Of a stretch of 64,000 nt of DNA, positions 1 to 8,023 are shown piece by piece. Under the pieces are notes generated by a model, which made no database searches, was not told the origin of the DNA, and saw only the letters and a list, made by a program, of their open reading frames with translations. The stretch comes from Schaedlerella glycyrrhizinilytica_A (lineage in GTDB: Bacteria > Bacillota > Clostridia > Lachnospirales > Lachnospiraceae). The stretch lies in the NCBI RefSeq assembly GCF_042852765.1, contig NZ_AP031414.1; one strand, 5' to 3'. Each line of letters opens with the position of its first letter. Within the stretch, counting starts at the first letter, position 1. The position numbers were made by a program, and so were the translations under genes.

Positions 1-1300
1 TGTCGCTTACTTCACTGACCGTTCCGTCAATGGATGCGTGGATTCCGACGCTCAAACCTTTCGCCGGCTCTGCGATCATCTGACCGCGGCTGACTTTATC
101 TCCGACTTTTACGATCGCGCTCGCCGGCGCTCCGATATGCTGGCTGAGTAAAATTTTCACTTTACGAACCGGCACTTCTGATTCATCGAGAGGAGCTTCT
201 TTGTTGTACTTCGTCAGATCCAGTCTCGCCATCAGACGTTCCATCGGAACTTTGCGGTATTCGCGTTCTTCTCCGACCGGAGCTGCCTCTACCTGCGGAG
301 GTTTGATACCGTTTGCGCGAAGTCCCGCCTTATACTCTGCCATCAGCGTTCTCGGTGAGAGACCCTGGAAGCAGGAGTACAGTTCACACAGACCACAGGA
401 ACAACAGAAGAATGTGTTCAGGAAAATGTTAGGCTCCTGAATATCCTTGCATGTTGCGGCACGCATGAACAAATGCGGCTCGATCGGATGACCGAGGCGG
501 TTTCTCGGACAGAGGTCGGTACACATTGTACACTGACAGCAGCTTGCCGCCGCACGTTTCAGATCGATGGACGTCTTCTGTCTCTTTCTCTGCACGATCA
601 GATGCTCTTCCGGCAGTACCAGAACCGCATTGGTCGTCTTTGTCACCGGCTGGGAACCGCTTCCGATATTTCCCATCATCGGTCCGCCGATGAAATACAC
701 CGGATTCTTTGTTGTATTTGCTCCGGCAAGCCGAACCGTTTCCTCAATTGTAGTTCCGATCGGTACCCGTACCGTCACCGGATGTTCCACCTCGGCAACA
801 ACCGATACCAACTTATCTACAACCGGAGTATTCTGGTTCATTGCACGATACACATTATATACAGTCTCAACATTAAATACAGCGACTCCGCATTCGATCG
901 GAAGTCCGCCCGGGCGTACGACTTTTCCTGTCACTTCATAAATAAGAACGACTTCATCTCCGGCCGGATATACTTCATCGAGAAGTCCGAGACGAACTTC
1001 CGGATATGCGGTGATAACCTGATTCAAGGCGTCGATCGTCTTCGTGTACGCTTTTTTGATCCCGATGATCACTTCTTTTGCACCCACTGCCTGACCGATC
1101 AGATGGAACGTATCAACGATCTCCTGTGCATATTTCTCAAGAAGCTGTCTGTGAAGTCTCAAAAGCGGTTCACACTCTGCGCAGTTCAAAATGATCGTAT
1201 CCGCGTTCTCATTCAGCTTTGCATATGTAGGAAAGCCTGCACCACCAGCGCCAACGATACCGTTTTGCTGCATTATGCTGCTTAATTCTTTCATATCCAT
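1..1300 (-). CDS. PduS/RnfC-like SLBB iron-sulfur flavoprotein (3' end cut by window edge)
   Basis: 433 codons are visible and the frame is still open at base 1. Family members are about 440-450 residues, so probably only the extreme C-terminus is missing. The N-terminus has the glycine-rich GIVGAGGAGFPTYAKL flavin/NADH-binding motif. Two cysteine clusters near residues 255-310 (CQCTMCTDLCP and CCSCGLC) should hold two 4Fe-4S centres. The visible end (VKVGDKVSRGQMIAEPAKG) resembles the barrel-sandwich fold of RnfC/PduS. PduS is a cobalamin reductase in B12-dependent compartments; here the dehydratase is a glycyl radical enzyme, so a role in NAD(H)/electron transfer across or inside the shell is an inference. 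The start ATG lies 7 nt after the BMC-P stop, with GGAG in the end of that gene. Confidence 0.88.
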   Translation of the reverse strand, partial: MDMKELSSIMQQNGIVGAGGAGFPTYAKLNENADTIILNCAECEPLLRLHRQLLEKYAQEIVDTFHLIGQAVGAKEVIIGIKKAYTKTIDALNQVITAYPEVRLGLLDEVYPAGDEVVLIYEVTGKVVRPGGLPIECGVAVFNVETVYNVYRAMNQNTPVVDKLVSVVAEVEHPVTVRVPIGTTIEETVRLAGANTTKNPVYFIGGPMMGNIGSGSQPVTKTTNAVLVLPEEHLIVQRKRQKTSIDLKRAAASCCQCTMCTDLCPRNRLGHPIEPHLFMRAATCKDIQEPNIFLNTFFCCSCGLCELYSCFQGLSPRTLMAEYKAGLRANGIKPPQVEAAPVGEEREYRKVPMERLMARLDLTKYNKEAPLDESEVPVRKVKILLSQHIGAPASAIVKVGDKVSRGQMIAEPAKGLSVGIHASIDGTVSEVSD

Positions 1301-1307
1301 AATTTCA

Positions 1308-1574
1308 CTACTCCAGTCCTGTTCCGTCGTCAATAATTCCTACGATCGCTGCATCGACAGGCGCATCCGGCATTCCGACACCGACTCTCGCGGCGCTTCC
1401 CTGCGCAACCAGTACAAATTCGCCGATTCCCGCGCCGATCTTGTCGATCGCGATGATCTGCTTTGCCCCGGTCTGCATATGTTCCAGAACGTCTACGATC
1501 ATGAATTTATTGCCGACTAAATTTTCACTTTTCCGTGTCGAAACAACACTTCCTACTACTTTTCCTATCAGCAT
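1308..1574 (-). CDS. BMC-P pentameric vertex shell protein (EutN/CcmL family)
   Basis: An 88-residue protein of the usual EutN/CcmL length, beginning MLIGKVVGSVVSTRK and containing the family core LVAQGSAARVG. Proteins of this family form pentamers that cap the twelve vertices of a bacterial microcompartment. It sits between pduL and the PduS-like gene, 7 nt ahead of the latter, within the tight minus-strand shell operon. This is the only vertex gene in the window, so it is probably the one that closes this compartment. Confidence 0.93.
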   Translation of the reverse strand: MLIGKVVGSVVSTRKSENLVGNKFMIVDVLEHMQTGAKQIIAIDKIGAGIGEFVLVAQGSAARVGVGMPDAPVDAAIVGIIDDGTGLE

Positions 1575-1581
1575 ATGACAC

Positions 1582-2229
1582 CTACTTTATAATACGGACC
1601 GTATCCCCGGTCGTAATCTTTGCAGCATTTGCTTCATCGGTATCAATATGCATCTCAAGCGTAAAGCTGTCATCCACACGGATCTGTACATGATTGAATA
1701 CGGTACCGCGCTCGTTCTCTGCCTTTACGGAAACGATATCTCCATCATGCACACCGGCTGCCATGGCATCTTTCGGCGCCATATGGATATGTCTTTTTGC
1801 GATGATGCAGCCCTCGTCCAGGTAGATCGCACCTTTCGGTCCGACTACGGCGATCGCTGCGGATCCCTCAACATTTCCGGATTCCCGGATCGGAGCTTTC
1901 ACGCCAAGGCGAAGCGCATCTGTTGCAGAAACTTCGACCTGCGATCTGCTTCTGACCGGTCCTAAGATCCTTACGTTCTCAATGGCACGGAGTTTCAGCC
2001 CGACGATCGTAACGGTCTCGTTCGATGCGAACTGTCCGCCCATCAGCTCTTTGCGTTTCGTAAGCTGATATCCTTCCCCGAACAGCGCTTCCACATGTTC
2101 CTGCGTCAGATGGATGTGTCTTGCGGAGACACCGACCGGAACCAGATACCCGTTCTCCTCTGAAGCTTTCTGATGTTCGATAGCTTCCAATACCATCTTC
2201 GTAATCAATGCTACGTTATTATTGTCCAT
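1582..2229 (-). CDS. pduL: Phosphate propanoyltransferase PduL
   Basis: PduL converts propionyl-CoA plus phosphate to propionyl phosphate and recycles CoA inside the compartment. The two zinc-ligand histidine motifs of the family are visible (SARHIHL in the first half, KRHIHM in the second), in a 215-residue protein of normal length. The first ~20 residues (NNVALITKMVLEAIEHQ) form an amphipathic helix typical of an encapsulation peptide. An ATG five codons upstream (2244) is also in frame, but GAGGAG sits 8 nt before the ATG at 2229, which is therefore chosen. It lies after the shell genes and just before the vertex gene. Confidence 0.93.
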   Translation of the reverse strand: MDNNNVALITKMVLEAIEHQKASEENGYLVPVGVSARHIHLTQEHVEALFGEGYQLTKRKELMGGQFASNETVTIVGLKLRAIENVRILGPVRSRSQVEVSATDALRLGVKAPIRESGNVEGSAAIAVVGPKGAIYLDEGCIIAKRHIHMAPKDAMAAGVHDGDIVSVKAENERGTVFNHVQIRVDDSFTLEMHIDTDEANAAKITTGDTVRIIK

Positions 2230-2370
2230 ATCAATTCTCCTCATCTCTTATGCAGTATGCTCTTTTCAGATCACTGTCTGCATAGTCTGATGCTCCGAAG
2301 CGAGGGCACTCCGGAAACTTCAGATCGGTTCCCGGAATCCCCCCGCGGGCATCAGCATGACAGCAGTCAA

Positions 2371-2862
2371 TTATTTGATTGCCGGAAGAATTTTCTCAAC
2401 ATCTGTATGAGGTCTCGGAATTACGTGAGTAGCTACAAGCTCTCCAAGTCTTCCTGCTGCTTCTGCACCTGACTCCACTGCAGATTTTACAGCTCCAACA
2501 TCTCCGCGGACCATAACAGTTACAAGACCGGATCCGATCTTCTCTGTTCCTACCAGAACAACATTTGCAGCTTTTAACATTGTATCCGCTGCTTCAATCG
2601 ATGCTACCAAACCTCTTGTTTCAACCATTCCCAATGCTTCCTGTGACATTCTTTTTTCCTCCTTTTGAATCAGAATCGTCTCTGCCGCCTGCTCCGTCTG
2701 CTTCGCAGTTCTTCTCACTCTCTGAACCGTCTTTGCCGGCGCTTTTGCGGTTGTTGTTTTCTTTGCGGATGCAGCTTTTGCCGTGCTTTTCTTCGCCGCA
2801 CCTGCTGCTTTGGATGAGTCTGCGCTCTTTCCTGTGCCTGTCGGCTTCTTTTCCTCTGCCAT
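2371..2862 (-). CDS. BMC-H hexameric shell protein with Lys/Ala-rich N-terminal extension; dual start
   Basis: The C-terminal ~92 residues are a canonical PduA/PduJ-type BMC domain (MSQEALGMVETRG start, KIGSG pore loop), nearly identical to the neighbour at 3197-3478. It is preceded by about 71 residues rich in Lys, Ala and Thr, with a basic stretch QRVRRTAKQ, predicted by eye to be disordered. Two starts look functional. ATG 2862 has GGAGG 9 nt upstream. The internal ATG at 2649 has AAGGAGG with 8 nt spacing and would give an ordinary 92-residue BMC-H. A GTG at 2868 is too close to its ribosome site. N-termini of BMC-H face the concave, cytosolic side, so the tail would be displayed outside. 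N-terminal extensions of this kind are uncommon among BMC-H proteins. Confidence 0.88.
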   Translation of the reverse strand: MAEEKKPTGTGKSADSSKAAGAAKKSTAKAASAKKTTTAKAPAKTVQRVRRTAKQTEQAAETILIQKEEKRMSQEALGMVETRGLVASIEAADTMLKAANVVLVGTEKIGSGLVTVMVRGDVGAVKSAVESGAEAAGRLGELVATHVIPRPHTDVEKILPAIK

Positions 2863-2877
2863 GATCACTGCCCTCCG

Positions 2878-3162
2878 TTACGCAATCCGGTTTGCGCTGT
2901 TGTTCACAAGTTTTAACACCTCTTCGTGCGGACTTGGTATCACAACATACGCGACCGGTTTTTTAATTCCATTTGCTGCGGCAGTTTCAATGGCTTGCGT
3001 TACTGCGGAAACGTCTCCGCGAATGATGATCGTTACAAGTCTTCCACCTAATTTTTTCTCCCAGGTAACCATCTCCACTTCCGCTGTCTTACACATGATA
3101 TCCACTGCTACGACTGCTGCTGTTACACTCGGGATTTCAAAAAATCCATACGCCTGTCCCAT
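2878..3162 (-). CDS. BMC-H shell protein, divergent paralogue
   Basis: A 94-residue single BMC domain beginning MGQAYGFFEIPSVTAAV. It keeps the family core GGRLVTIIIRGDVSAVTQAIETA but with a KKLGGR pore segment in place of KIGSG, so its pore chemistry should differ from the PduA-like paralogues. The C-terminus (PSPHEEVLKLVNNSANRIA) follows the usual BMC ending. Start ATG 3162 is preceded by AAGGAGC at about 8 nt. It lies between the two KIGSG-type shell genes in the same operon, and probably forms a minor hexamer in the facet. Confidence 0.9.
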   Translation of the reverse strand: MGQAYGFFEIPSVTAAVVAVDIMCKTAEVEMVTWEKKLGGRLVTIIIRGDVSAVTQAIETAAANGIKKPVAYVVIPSPHEEVLKLVNNSANRIA

Positions 3163-3196
3163 GAGACTGCTCCTTTACCTTTTCTTATGGCTTTGA

Positions 3197-3478
3197 TTAT
3201 ACAGTAGGAAGAATTTTCTCTACGTCGTTGTGCGGTCTCGGGATTACGTGAGTAGCTACAAGCTCTCCAAGTCTTCCTGCTGCGTCTGCGCCTGTCTCAA
3301 CTGCAGCTTTAACAGCTCCAACGTCTCCGCGAACCATAACAGTTACAAGACCGGATCCGATCTTCTCTGTTCCTACCAGTGTTACCTCTGCTGCTTTTGT
3401 CATAGCGTCTGCTGCTTCGATCGCTGCTGTAAGTCCTCTTGTTTCTACCATTCCTAATGCCTGCTGTGCCATTGCCAT
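3197..3478 (-). CDS. BMC-H major shell protein (PduA/PduJ type)
   Basis: A 93-residue canonical hexameric shell protein: GMVETRGLTAAIEAADAM at the start, KIGSGLVTVMVRGDVGAV pore region, and the standard HVIPRPHNDVEKILP end. AGGAGG lies 8 nt before ATG 3478 and overlaps the stop of the preceding shell gene, which implies coupled translation. High similarity to the domain at 2371-2649 suggests recent duplication, one copy then gaining or retaining an N-terminal tail. Proteins of this type make the bulk of compartment facets and pass small polar substrates such as propanediol. Confidence 0.94.
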   Translation of the reverse strand: MAMAQQALGMVETRGLTAAIEAADAMTKAAEVTLVGTEKIGSGLVTVMVRGDVGAVKAAVETGADAAGRLGELVATHVIPRPHNDVEKILPTV

Positions 3479-3490
3479 TTTTAAATCCTC

Positions 3491-3835
3491 CTAAACTTCT
3501 TCTATAAATATTTTGTTTGGTTTGCCTTTATCCATTCCGCTGAGTTTCAGCATCTTTTCCGTATCTTCTGTCGGTCGTGCGATCTCATATTCTGTCACGA
3601 CTCCGGCAAGCTGTTCTGCTCTCGCCTTTGCAGCTTCAAGCGCTGCCGCCACATCCGAAACGTTTCCGCGAAACTTGACCATTACGATCAGCGGTACCGG
3701 CAGTTCGTCTGCGTTTGCCGGTTTGTTTTTATCAAAGGTCTCGAGACGGACATTTCCGGCTTTGCATCCTGCATCCGCCGCCGCAAATGCGGTTGCCAGT
3801 CCGAACACCTCCAACATGCCTACTGCTTCTCCCAT
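3491..3835 (-). CDS. BMC-H shell protein with insertion and C-terminal extension
   Basis: A 114-residue BMC protein (MGEAVGMLEVFGLATAFAAADA) whose domain carries an insertion, DKNKPANADELPVP, before the VMVKFRGNVSDV strand. A tail of about 17 residues (SGMDKGKPNKIFIEEV) follows the normal BMC end. It is the first shell gene after the enzyme genes. The altered pore region and tail suggest a specialised minor hexamer, comparable in position to PduU/EutS-like or PduK-like proteins, but I cannot assign it to one of these. Confidence 0.87.
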   Translation of the reverse strand: MGEAVGMLEVFGLATAFAAADAGCKAGNVRLETFDKNKPANADELPVPLIVMVKFRGNVSDVAAALEAAKARAEQLAGVVTEYEIARPTEDTEKMLKLSGMDKGKPNKIFIEEV

Positions 3836-3861
3836 ATCGATTCTCCTTTTTGGGATGGCGC

Positions 3862-5073
3862 TTATTTATTCACGATCGCGATCTTTAAACCTTCCTGTTT
3901 CAGGTTGGTCACATGCGCCTCGTTGATCTGCTCTAACGGGAACTCGTGTGTGATCAGCTCATCCATCGGAAGCCCGATCGCTTTTGCTCTCTTCAAGAAA
4001 TCAAATGTTGTTGCATAATCTCTCAGTGTATATACCCAGGATCCAACCAGTGTGATCTCTTTGGAGCAAAGATCAAAGTGTGGATTGATCGTTGCATCTC
4101 CACCGTTGATGAAGAATCCAAGCTCACACAATCCACCGCCGTTGCGGATGAATTTGTAGATGTTCGCATGTGCGACCGGTGATCCCGTACACTGGAATGC
4201 AAAGTCTGCCAGATGTCCGTCAAATGCGTCTTTGACCGCGTCTGAAAGCGCTTCGATCCCTTTGTGATCCATGAAGTTTACAGATTTCTCTGCGCCCATT
4301 CTCTTTGCGAAATCCAGTCTCTGCTGATTTCCGTCTACCGCAACGATGTTCTCGATACCCATTGTACGGAGAACTGCGATACAGATCAGACCGATCGGTC
4401 CGCATCCCTGTACGACAACTCTGCTGTTGAATCTCAAGATTCCGGTTGTCTTTGCTCTCTCAACTGCATGTACGAGTACCGCACATGGCTCGATCAGGAT
4501 TCTGGATTTCAGATCCAGGTCGCTTACGTTGAAGATCGAAGATCCCTCGCGGACAAGTATGTAATCCGAGAACCATCCGTTCAGATGAATGTCGTCGTCC
4601 GGAAGAAGTCCGTATACATCCGCTCCGCCGATGTTCTTCTTGTTCAGGTCGAACATCTCGATATCCGGATCGTCTTTGAAGATCATACAGGTTACAACTT
4701 TGTCTCCGACTTTCAGTGCTTTTCCTGCGCTGTCCACTTTGACATTTTTACCCATCTTCACGATCTCTCCGGTTCCCTCGTGTCCGAGCGCTACCGGAAT
4801 CAGTCCGAATGGATCTTTCTTAAATTCATGTGCGTCTGTACCGCAGACACCACATCCCTCTACTTTTACAAGAATGTCTCCGTCACCGACTTCCGGCATC
4901 GGGAATTCTTTGATGTCATAATGTTCCAGAGCCGTCAGCATTGCAACATGTGCAGTTTCCGGAATCGCCTGACTTTTGGAAGCTGCTGCCGGTGCTGCGG
5001 AAACCGGTGTTTTCAGCATACTTTCCAGTACCTGCTTAACGACTTCTTCTACATTTGCTGAATTCATTTCCAT
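3862..5073 (-). CDS. Encapsulated zinc-dependent (MDR) alcohol dehydrogenase
   Basis: A 403-residue medium-chain dehydrogenase. Residues 5-22 (EEVVKQVLESML) form an amphipathic encapsulation helix, followed by an Ala/Pro linker to about residue 40. Catalytic zinc ligands appear as GCGVCGTD (Cys74 region) and GHEGTGE (His98-Glu99), and the dinucleotide motif is GCGPIGL. The four-cysteine structural-zinc lobe usual in this family is not seen. In the GRM pathway it could reduce propanal to propanol, regenerating NAD+ for the aldehyde dehydrogenase, or reduce lactaldehyde to 1,2-propanediol; sequence does not decide. Start ATG follows GGAGGTAAC. No iron-type PduQ homologue is present in the visible locus. 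Confidence 0.9.
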   Translation of the reverse strand: MEMNSANVEEVVKQVLESMLKTPVSAAPAAASKSQAIPETAHVAMLTALEHYDIKEFPMPEVGDGDILVKVEGCGVCGTDAHEFKKDPFGLIPVALGHEGTGEIVKMGKNVKVDSAGKALKVGDKVVTCMIFKDDPDIEMFDLNKKNIGGADVYGLLPDDDIHLNGWFSDYILVREGSSIFNVSDLDLKSRILIEPCAVLVHAVERAKTTGILRFNSRVVVQGCGPIGLICIAVLRTMGIENIVAVDGNQQRLDFAKRMGAEKSVNFMDHKGIEALSDAVKDAFDGHLADFAFQCTGSPVAHANIYKFIRNGGGLCELGFFINGGDATINPHFDLCSKEITLVGSWVYTLRDYATTFDFLKRAKAIGLPMDELITHEFPLEQINEAHVTNLKQEGLKIAIVNK

Positions 5074-5088
5074 TATTTGTTACCTCCA

Positions 5089-6477
5089 TTATCGAATGCA
5101 CAAGGAATCGGTCATGACACAACGTCTTCTCTTTGTAAATGTGCTTGCACTTGTGAGTCCCTCGCCTGTGCGGCTTGCGATCGTAAATGTGCAGTAGCCC
5201 TCTCCGCCGAATCCAAGTGCCGCGTAAGATGGTCCGTTCTTTACAAGGATCGCTGTATCGATCGCCTTTGCATATGTTGTGATATTGTCCACATTCTTGG
5301 AGTGAATATGGGCGGAATGTCTGTTTCCGTGCTCCAGCCATACTGCCTGTTCCACTGCGTCGTCAAAATCTTTTGCTCTGACAACACCGAGGATCGGCAT
5401 CATCAGCTCTTCCGCGATCAGCGGATGTTCTTTCGGTCCCTCAAATGTGATACATCTGATATTGTCCGGTACGGTAACGCCGATCATACCAAGCAGTGTC
5501 TTTGCATCTCTTCCGACACATTTGCGGTTCAGTTTGCCGTCTTTTAAAACCACAGCCGTCAGGGCATCCTGCTCTTCCTTTGTGATCTTATAGCATCCCT
5601 GCTCGGAAACCATATAATACATCAGTTCGTCCGCAATGGAATCCACTGCGACGATTTCTTTTTCCGCGATACATGGCAGGTTGTTGTCGAATGTACATCC
5701 ATTGACAATGTCTTCTGCCGCTTTGCGGATATCTGCAGTCTCGTCAACCAGAGCCGGCGGATTTCCCGCTCCTGCGCCGATTCCCCGCTTACCGGAAGAA
5801 AGGACTGCGGTTACAACTCCCGGACCGCCTGTTGCCGCGATCAACGGAATGTCTTTGTGTTTCATCATAATATCGCTGGATGCCAGCGTTGGTTTTTCCA
5901 CCGTACATGCAATATTATCCGGTCCGCCTGCTTCCAAAGAAGCTTCGTTCAGCAGATTGATTGCAAAGATGGATGTCTTGATCGCTGCCGGATGCGGATT
6001 GAATACAACGGTATTTCCTCCTGCCAGCATGCCGATCGTATTACAGAGAACGGTCTCGCTCGGGTTCGTACATGGCGTGATCGCGCCGATCACTCCGAAC
6101 GGTCCCATCTCGATCAGTGTCAACCCACGGTCTCCCGACCATGCGGTTGTCGTAATATCCTCTGTTCCGGGAGTCTTTTCAGCAACCAGTACATGCTTGA
6201 GGATCTTATGTCCCACATTTCCCATGCCGGTCTCCTGTACTCCCATCCGTGCCATGATCTCCGCATTCTCTTTGATCTTTGTACGGATATTGGATATGAT
6301 CTTTTCTCTCTGGTCCATGGACATTTTTCCGACGATCTTCTGCGTCTTCTTTGCAGCTGCAATGGCTTCGTTCATATCTTTGAACACACCGTGGCTGCCG
6401 GACACATCCGAAGTGATCTGCATCTTCGCCATCACTTCCTGAACGATGTCCTGGACCATCTGTTCATTTACAGACAC
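5089..6477 (-). CDS. pduP: CoA-acylating propionaldehyde dehydrogenase (PduP-like)
   Basis: Oxidises propanal to propionyl-CoA with NAD+ and CoA. The 462-residue protein starts with an encapsulation helix (NEQMVQDIVQEVMAKMQ). It carries the catalytic cysteine at about residue 269 in LPCIAEKE, a glycine-rich ATGGPG segment, and the typical SASTFTKRRRC end. The start is GTG at 6477, inside the last codons of the GlcG-like gene (10-nt overlap), with GAGGAGG 7 nt upstream; this strongly indicates translational coupling. It precedes the alcohol dehydrogenase, so the two can cycle NAD+/NADH within the lumen. Confidence 0.94.
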   Translation of the reverse strand: MSVNEQMVQDIVQEVMAKMQITSDVSGSHGVFKDMNEAIAAAKKTQKIVGKMSMDQREKIISNIRTKIKENAEIMARMGVQETGMGNVGHKILKHVLVAEKTPGTEDITTTAWSGDRGLTLIEMGPFGVIGAITPCTNPSETVLCNTIGMLAGGNTVVFNPHPAAIKTSIFAINLLNEASLEAGGPDNIACTVEKPTLASSDIMMKHKDIPLIAATGGPGVVTAVLSSGKRGIGAGAGNPPALVDETADIRKAAEDIVNGCTFDNNLPCIAEKEIVAVDSIADELMYYMVSEQGCYKITKEEQDALTAVVLKDGKLNRKCVGRDAKTLLGMIGVTVPDNIRCITFEGPKEHPLIAEELMMPILGVVRAKDFDDAVEQAVWLEHGNRHSAHIHSKNVDNITTYAKAIDTAILVKNGPSYAALGFGGEGYCTFTIASRTGEGLTSASTFTKRRRCVMTDSLCIR

Positions 6478-6989
6478 GCTATTACCTCCTCGAACACTTT
6501 TTTGCCGTAAGCCGCGATCGCCGTATCTTCCTCCGCCGAACCGCCGCTCACGCCCAAAGCTCCAATGATCCTGCCATCTGCCATCAGCGGTTCGCCGCCG
6601 CCGAAGATCACGATCTTGCCGTCATTCGTAAACTGAATGCCGTACAACGACTGTCCCGGCTGGCTTAAGCCGCTCAGTGTCTCGGTAGACATCTTCAGGC
6701 TCGCCGATGTAAATGACTTATTTAATGCAATGTCAAAACTTGCTATGTATGCCCCGTCCATACACTGGACCGCGACAGGTCTCCCCGCCTGATCTGCCAC
6801 TGCAATCACAACATTGACGCCCATGGACGCCGCCTTTTCTTTCACTTTCTCGATCAAGATATTGGCTTTGTCCAATGTCATCTTATGCTGACTGCACTGA
6901 CAGACATGTCCCTCCGTATGGGAGGCGGAAGCTGTTTTGCGCTCTTCCAATATCGTTTTCACGATGTTGGAGATTTCCTGTTCGTTCAT
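6468..6989 (-). CDS. GlcG/PduO C-terminal-domain (heme-binding type) protein with encapsulation peptide
   Basis: A 173-residue protein. Residues 1-18 (EISNIVKTILEERK) look like an encapsulation helix, then comes a short His/Cys-bearing linker (HVCQCSQHK). The rest is a GlcG/HbpS-like domain (LDKANILIEKVKEKA, VVIAVADQAGRPVA, FGGGEPLMADGRIIGALGVSGG). The family includes the PduO C-terminal domain and heme-binding sensors. Its role in GRM compartments is unproven; cofactor or redox protection of the lumen is a guess. AAGGGAG lies 7 nt before ATG. Its end overlaps the pduP start. Confidence 0.85.
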   Translation of the reverse strand: MNEQEISNIVKTILEERKTASASHTEGHVCQCSQHKMTLDKANILIEKVKEKAASMGVNVVIAVADQAGRPVAVQCMDGAYIASFDIALNKSFTSASLKMSTETLSGLSQPGQSLYGIQFTNDGKIVIFGGGEPLMADGRIIGALGVSGGSAEEDTAIAAYGKKVFEEVIACL

Positions 6990-7003
6990 AGCAAAACTCC
7001 CTT

Positions 7004-7150
7004 GCTTCGCTCGTGCTCATTTTCTTTCCTCTAGCTCAAAATCACATATGCTCCGCATATGACGCATGCATATGCATGCTTACTGATTTTTCGCTAAGTC
7101 CTCGGGTGAAAATGAATACTTCGCTTCGCTCGTGCTCATTTTCTTTCCTC
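7004..7150. repeat. 28-bp direct repeat and hairpin-rich spacer between aldolase and GlcG-like genes
   Basis: A perfect 28-bp sequence (GCTTCGCTCGTGCTCATTTT and the following TCTTTCCTC) occurs at 7004-7031 and 7123-7150, 119 bp apart. Between them are the palindrome GCATGCATATGCATGC and the hairpin CATATGCGGAGCATATG. On the minus strand the aldolase stop region TAAGTCC pairs with a downstream GGACTTA, and GAAAATGA with TCATTTTC, so the transcript should fold into a long stem. A role in mRNA processing or differential stability is inference. Confidence 0.7.
7080..7139 (-). CDS. Possible 19-codon small ORF in the structured spacer
   Basis: ATG at 7139 with GAGGA about 6-8 nt upstream opens a 19-residue frame, MSTSEAKYSFSPEDLAKNQ, ending at TAA 7080. 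It lies inside the repeat-rich spacer, and the second copy of the direct repeat begins the same ATG-AGC-ACG-AGC-GAA sequence but runs into the GlcG-like gene in another frame. It may be chance; no homologue is recognised. Confidence 0.2.
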   Translation of the reverse strand: MSTSEAKYSFSPEDLAKNQ

Positions 7151-7154
7151 GGAC

Positions 7155-7964
7155 TTACATTCCCAACTGATCCATGACTTTCTTTGTGATAGATGCGATC
7201 AGGTCAGCATCGGCTGTCGGTGCTTCTGCTCCGCTTGCCGCACATCCGCCTCCGCAGCTGTGGCAGCTCGGTTTGCCTGCTTTTGCGTTCGGGCAAAGGT
7301 TTGCCGGATGTTTTCCTTTCAGTCCCATCTGTCTTCTGATCTCGTACAGTTTCTCAACCTGTTCTTTGTTGAGTTCCTGCGGTCCGCCGATCTGCATTGT
7401 CTGCCATAACAGACGAGCGTAGAACTCTACGGACTCCATCTTATGATATGCGTTCAGCAGGGAATCGGAATAGGTCAGTGCTCCGTGGTTCTCAAGCAGG
7501 ACTGCGTCAAAATACTGCAGGTGCTCAGATACAGCGTCCGGAATCTCTACTGTGGACGGTGTACCGTATTTTGCGATCGGTACGCAGCCAAGTGCGATAA
7601 CTGCCTCCGGCATGATCGGCTGTGTCAGCGGAATACCGGCGATCGCGAATGTCGTTGCGTACAGAGGATGTGCATGTACAACGGATTTTACATCCGGTCT
7701 TTCTTTATATACGCGCATATGCATCTTGATCTCTGAAGACGGTCTGAATCCTTTGTTTGCCTGAAGCACATTTCCCTCGGCATCTACTTTACAGATATAG
7801 TCCGGTGTCATGAATCCTTTGCTGACACCTGTCGGTGTGCACAGGAATTCATTGTCGTTCAATTTTACAGAAAAGTTACCGTCGTTTGCAGCAACCATTC
7901 CGCGGTTGTAAACCCGGCGACCGATCTCACACATTTCTTTTTTGATTTCGTATTCGTTTTGCAT
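7155..7964 (-). CDS. Class II sugar-phosphate aldolase (fuculose/rhamnulose-1-P type) with C-terminal encapsulation peptide
   Basis: Cleaves fuculose-1-P and/or rhamnulose-1-P to DHAP and lactaldehyde. Zinc ligands are His97 and His99 (VVHAHP) and His160 (ENHG); the catalytic Glu78 is in RPSSEIK. After the ~215-residue aldolase domain comes a cysteine-rich linker (CPNAKAGKPSCHSCGGGC) and a terminal helix ADADLIASITKKVMDQLGM typical of an encapsulation peptide, so the toxic lactaldehyde would be made in the lumen. ATG 7964 is chosen because AAGGAGG sits close upstream; the longer in-frame reading to 8045 runs into the promoter. There is no separate rhaD or fucA in the window, so this enzyme probably serves the rhaA/rhaB products. 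Confidence 0.93.
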   Translation of the reverse strand: MQNEYEIKKEMCEIGRRVYNRGMVAANDGNFSVKLNDNEFLCTPTGVSKGFMTPDYICKVDAEGNVLQANKGFRPSSEIKMHMRVYKERPDVKSVVHAHPLYATTFAIAGIPLTQPIMPEAVIALGCVPIAKYGTPSTVEIPDAVSEHLQYFDAVLLENHGALTYSDSLLNAYHKMESVEFYARLLWQTMQIGGPQELNKEQVEKLYEIRRQMGLKGKHPANLCPNAKAGKPSCHSCGGGCAASGAEAPTADADLIASITKKVMDQLGM

Positions 7965-8023
7965 CCTTTTGTCCTCCTTGGATTTGTAAAACATAAAATT
8001 TGTTTTATGTTGCTTCTGTCTCC

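Noticed and set aside
473..1285. Long plus-strand open frame.
   Set aside because: It is antisense to the PduS-like gene, whose minus-strand frame has clear iron-sulfur and flavin motifs; the plus-strand protein shows no family features.
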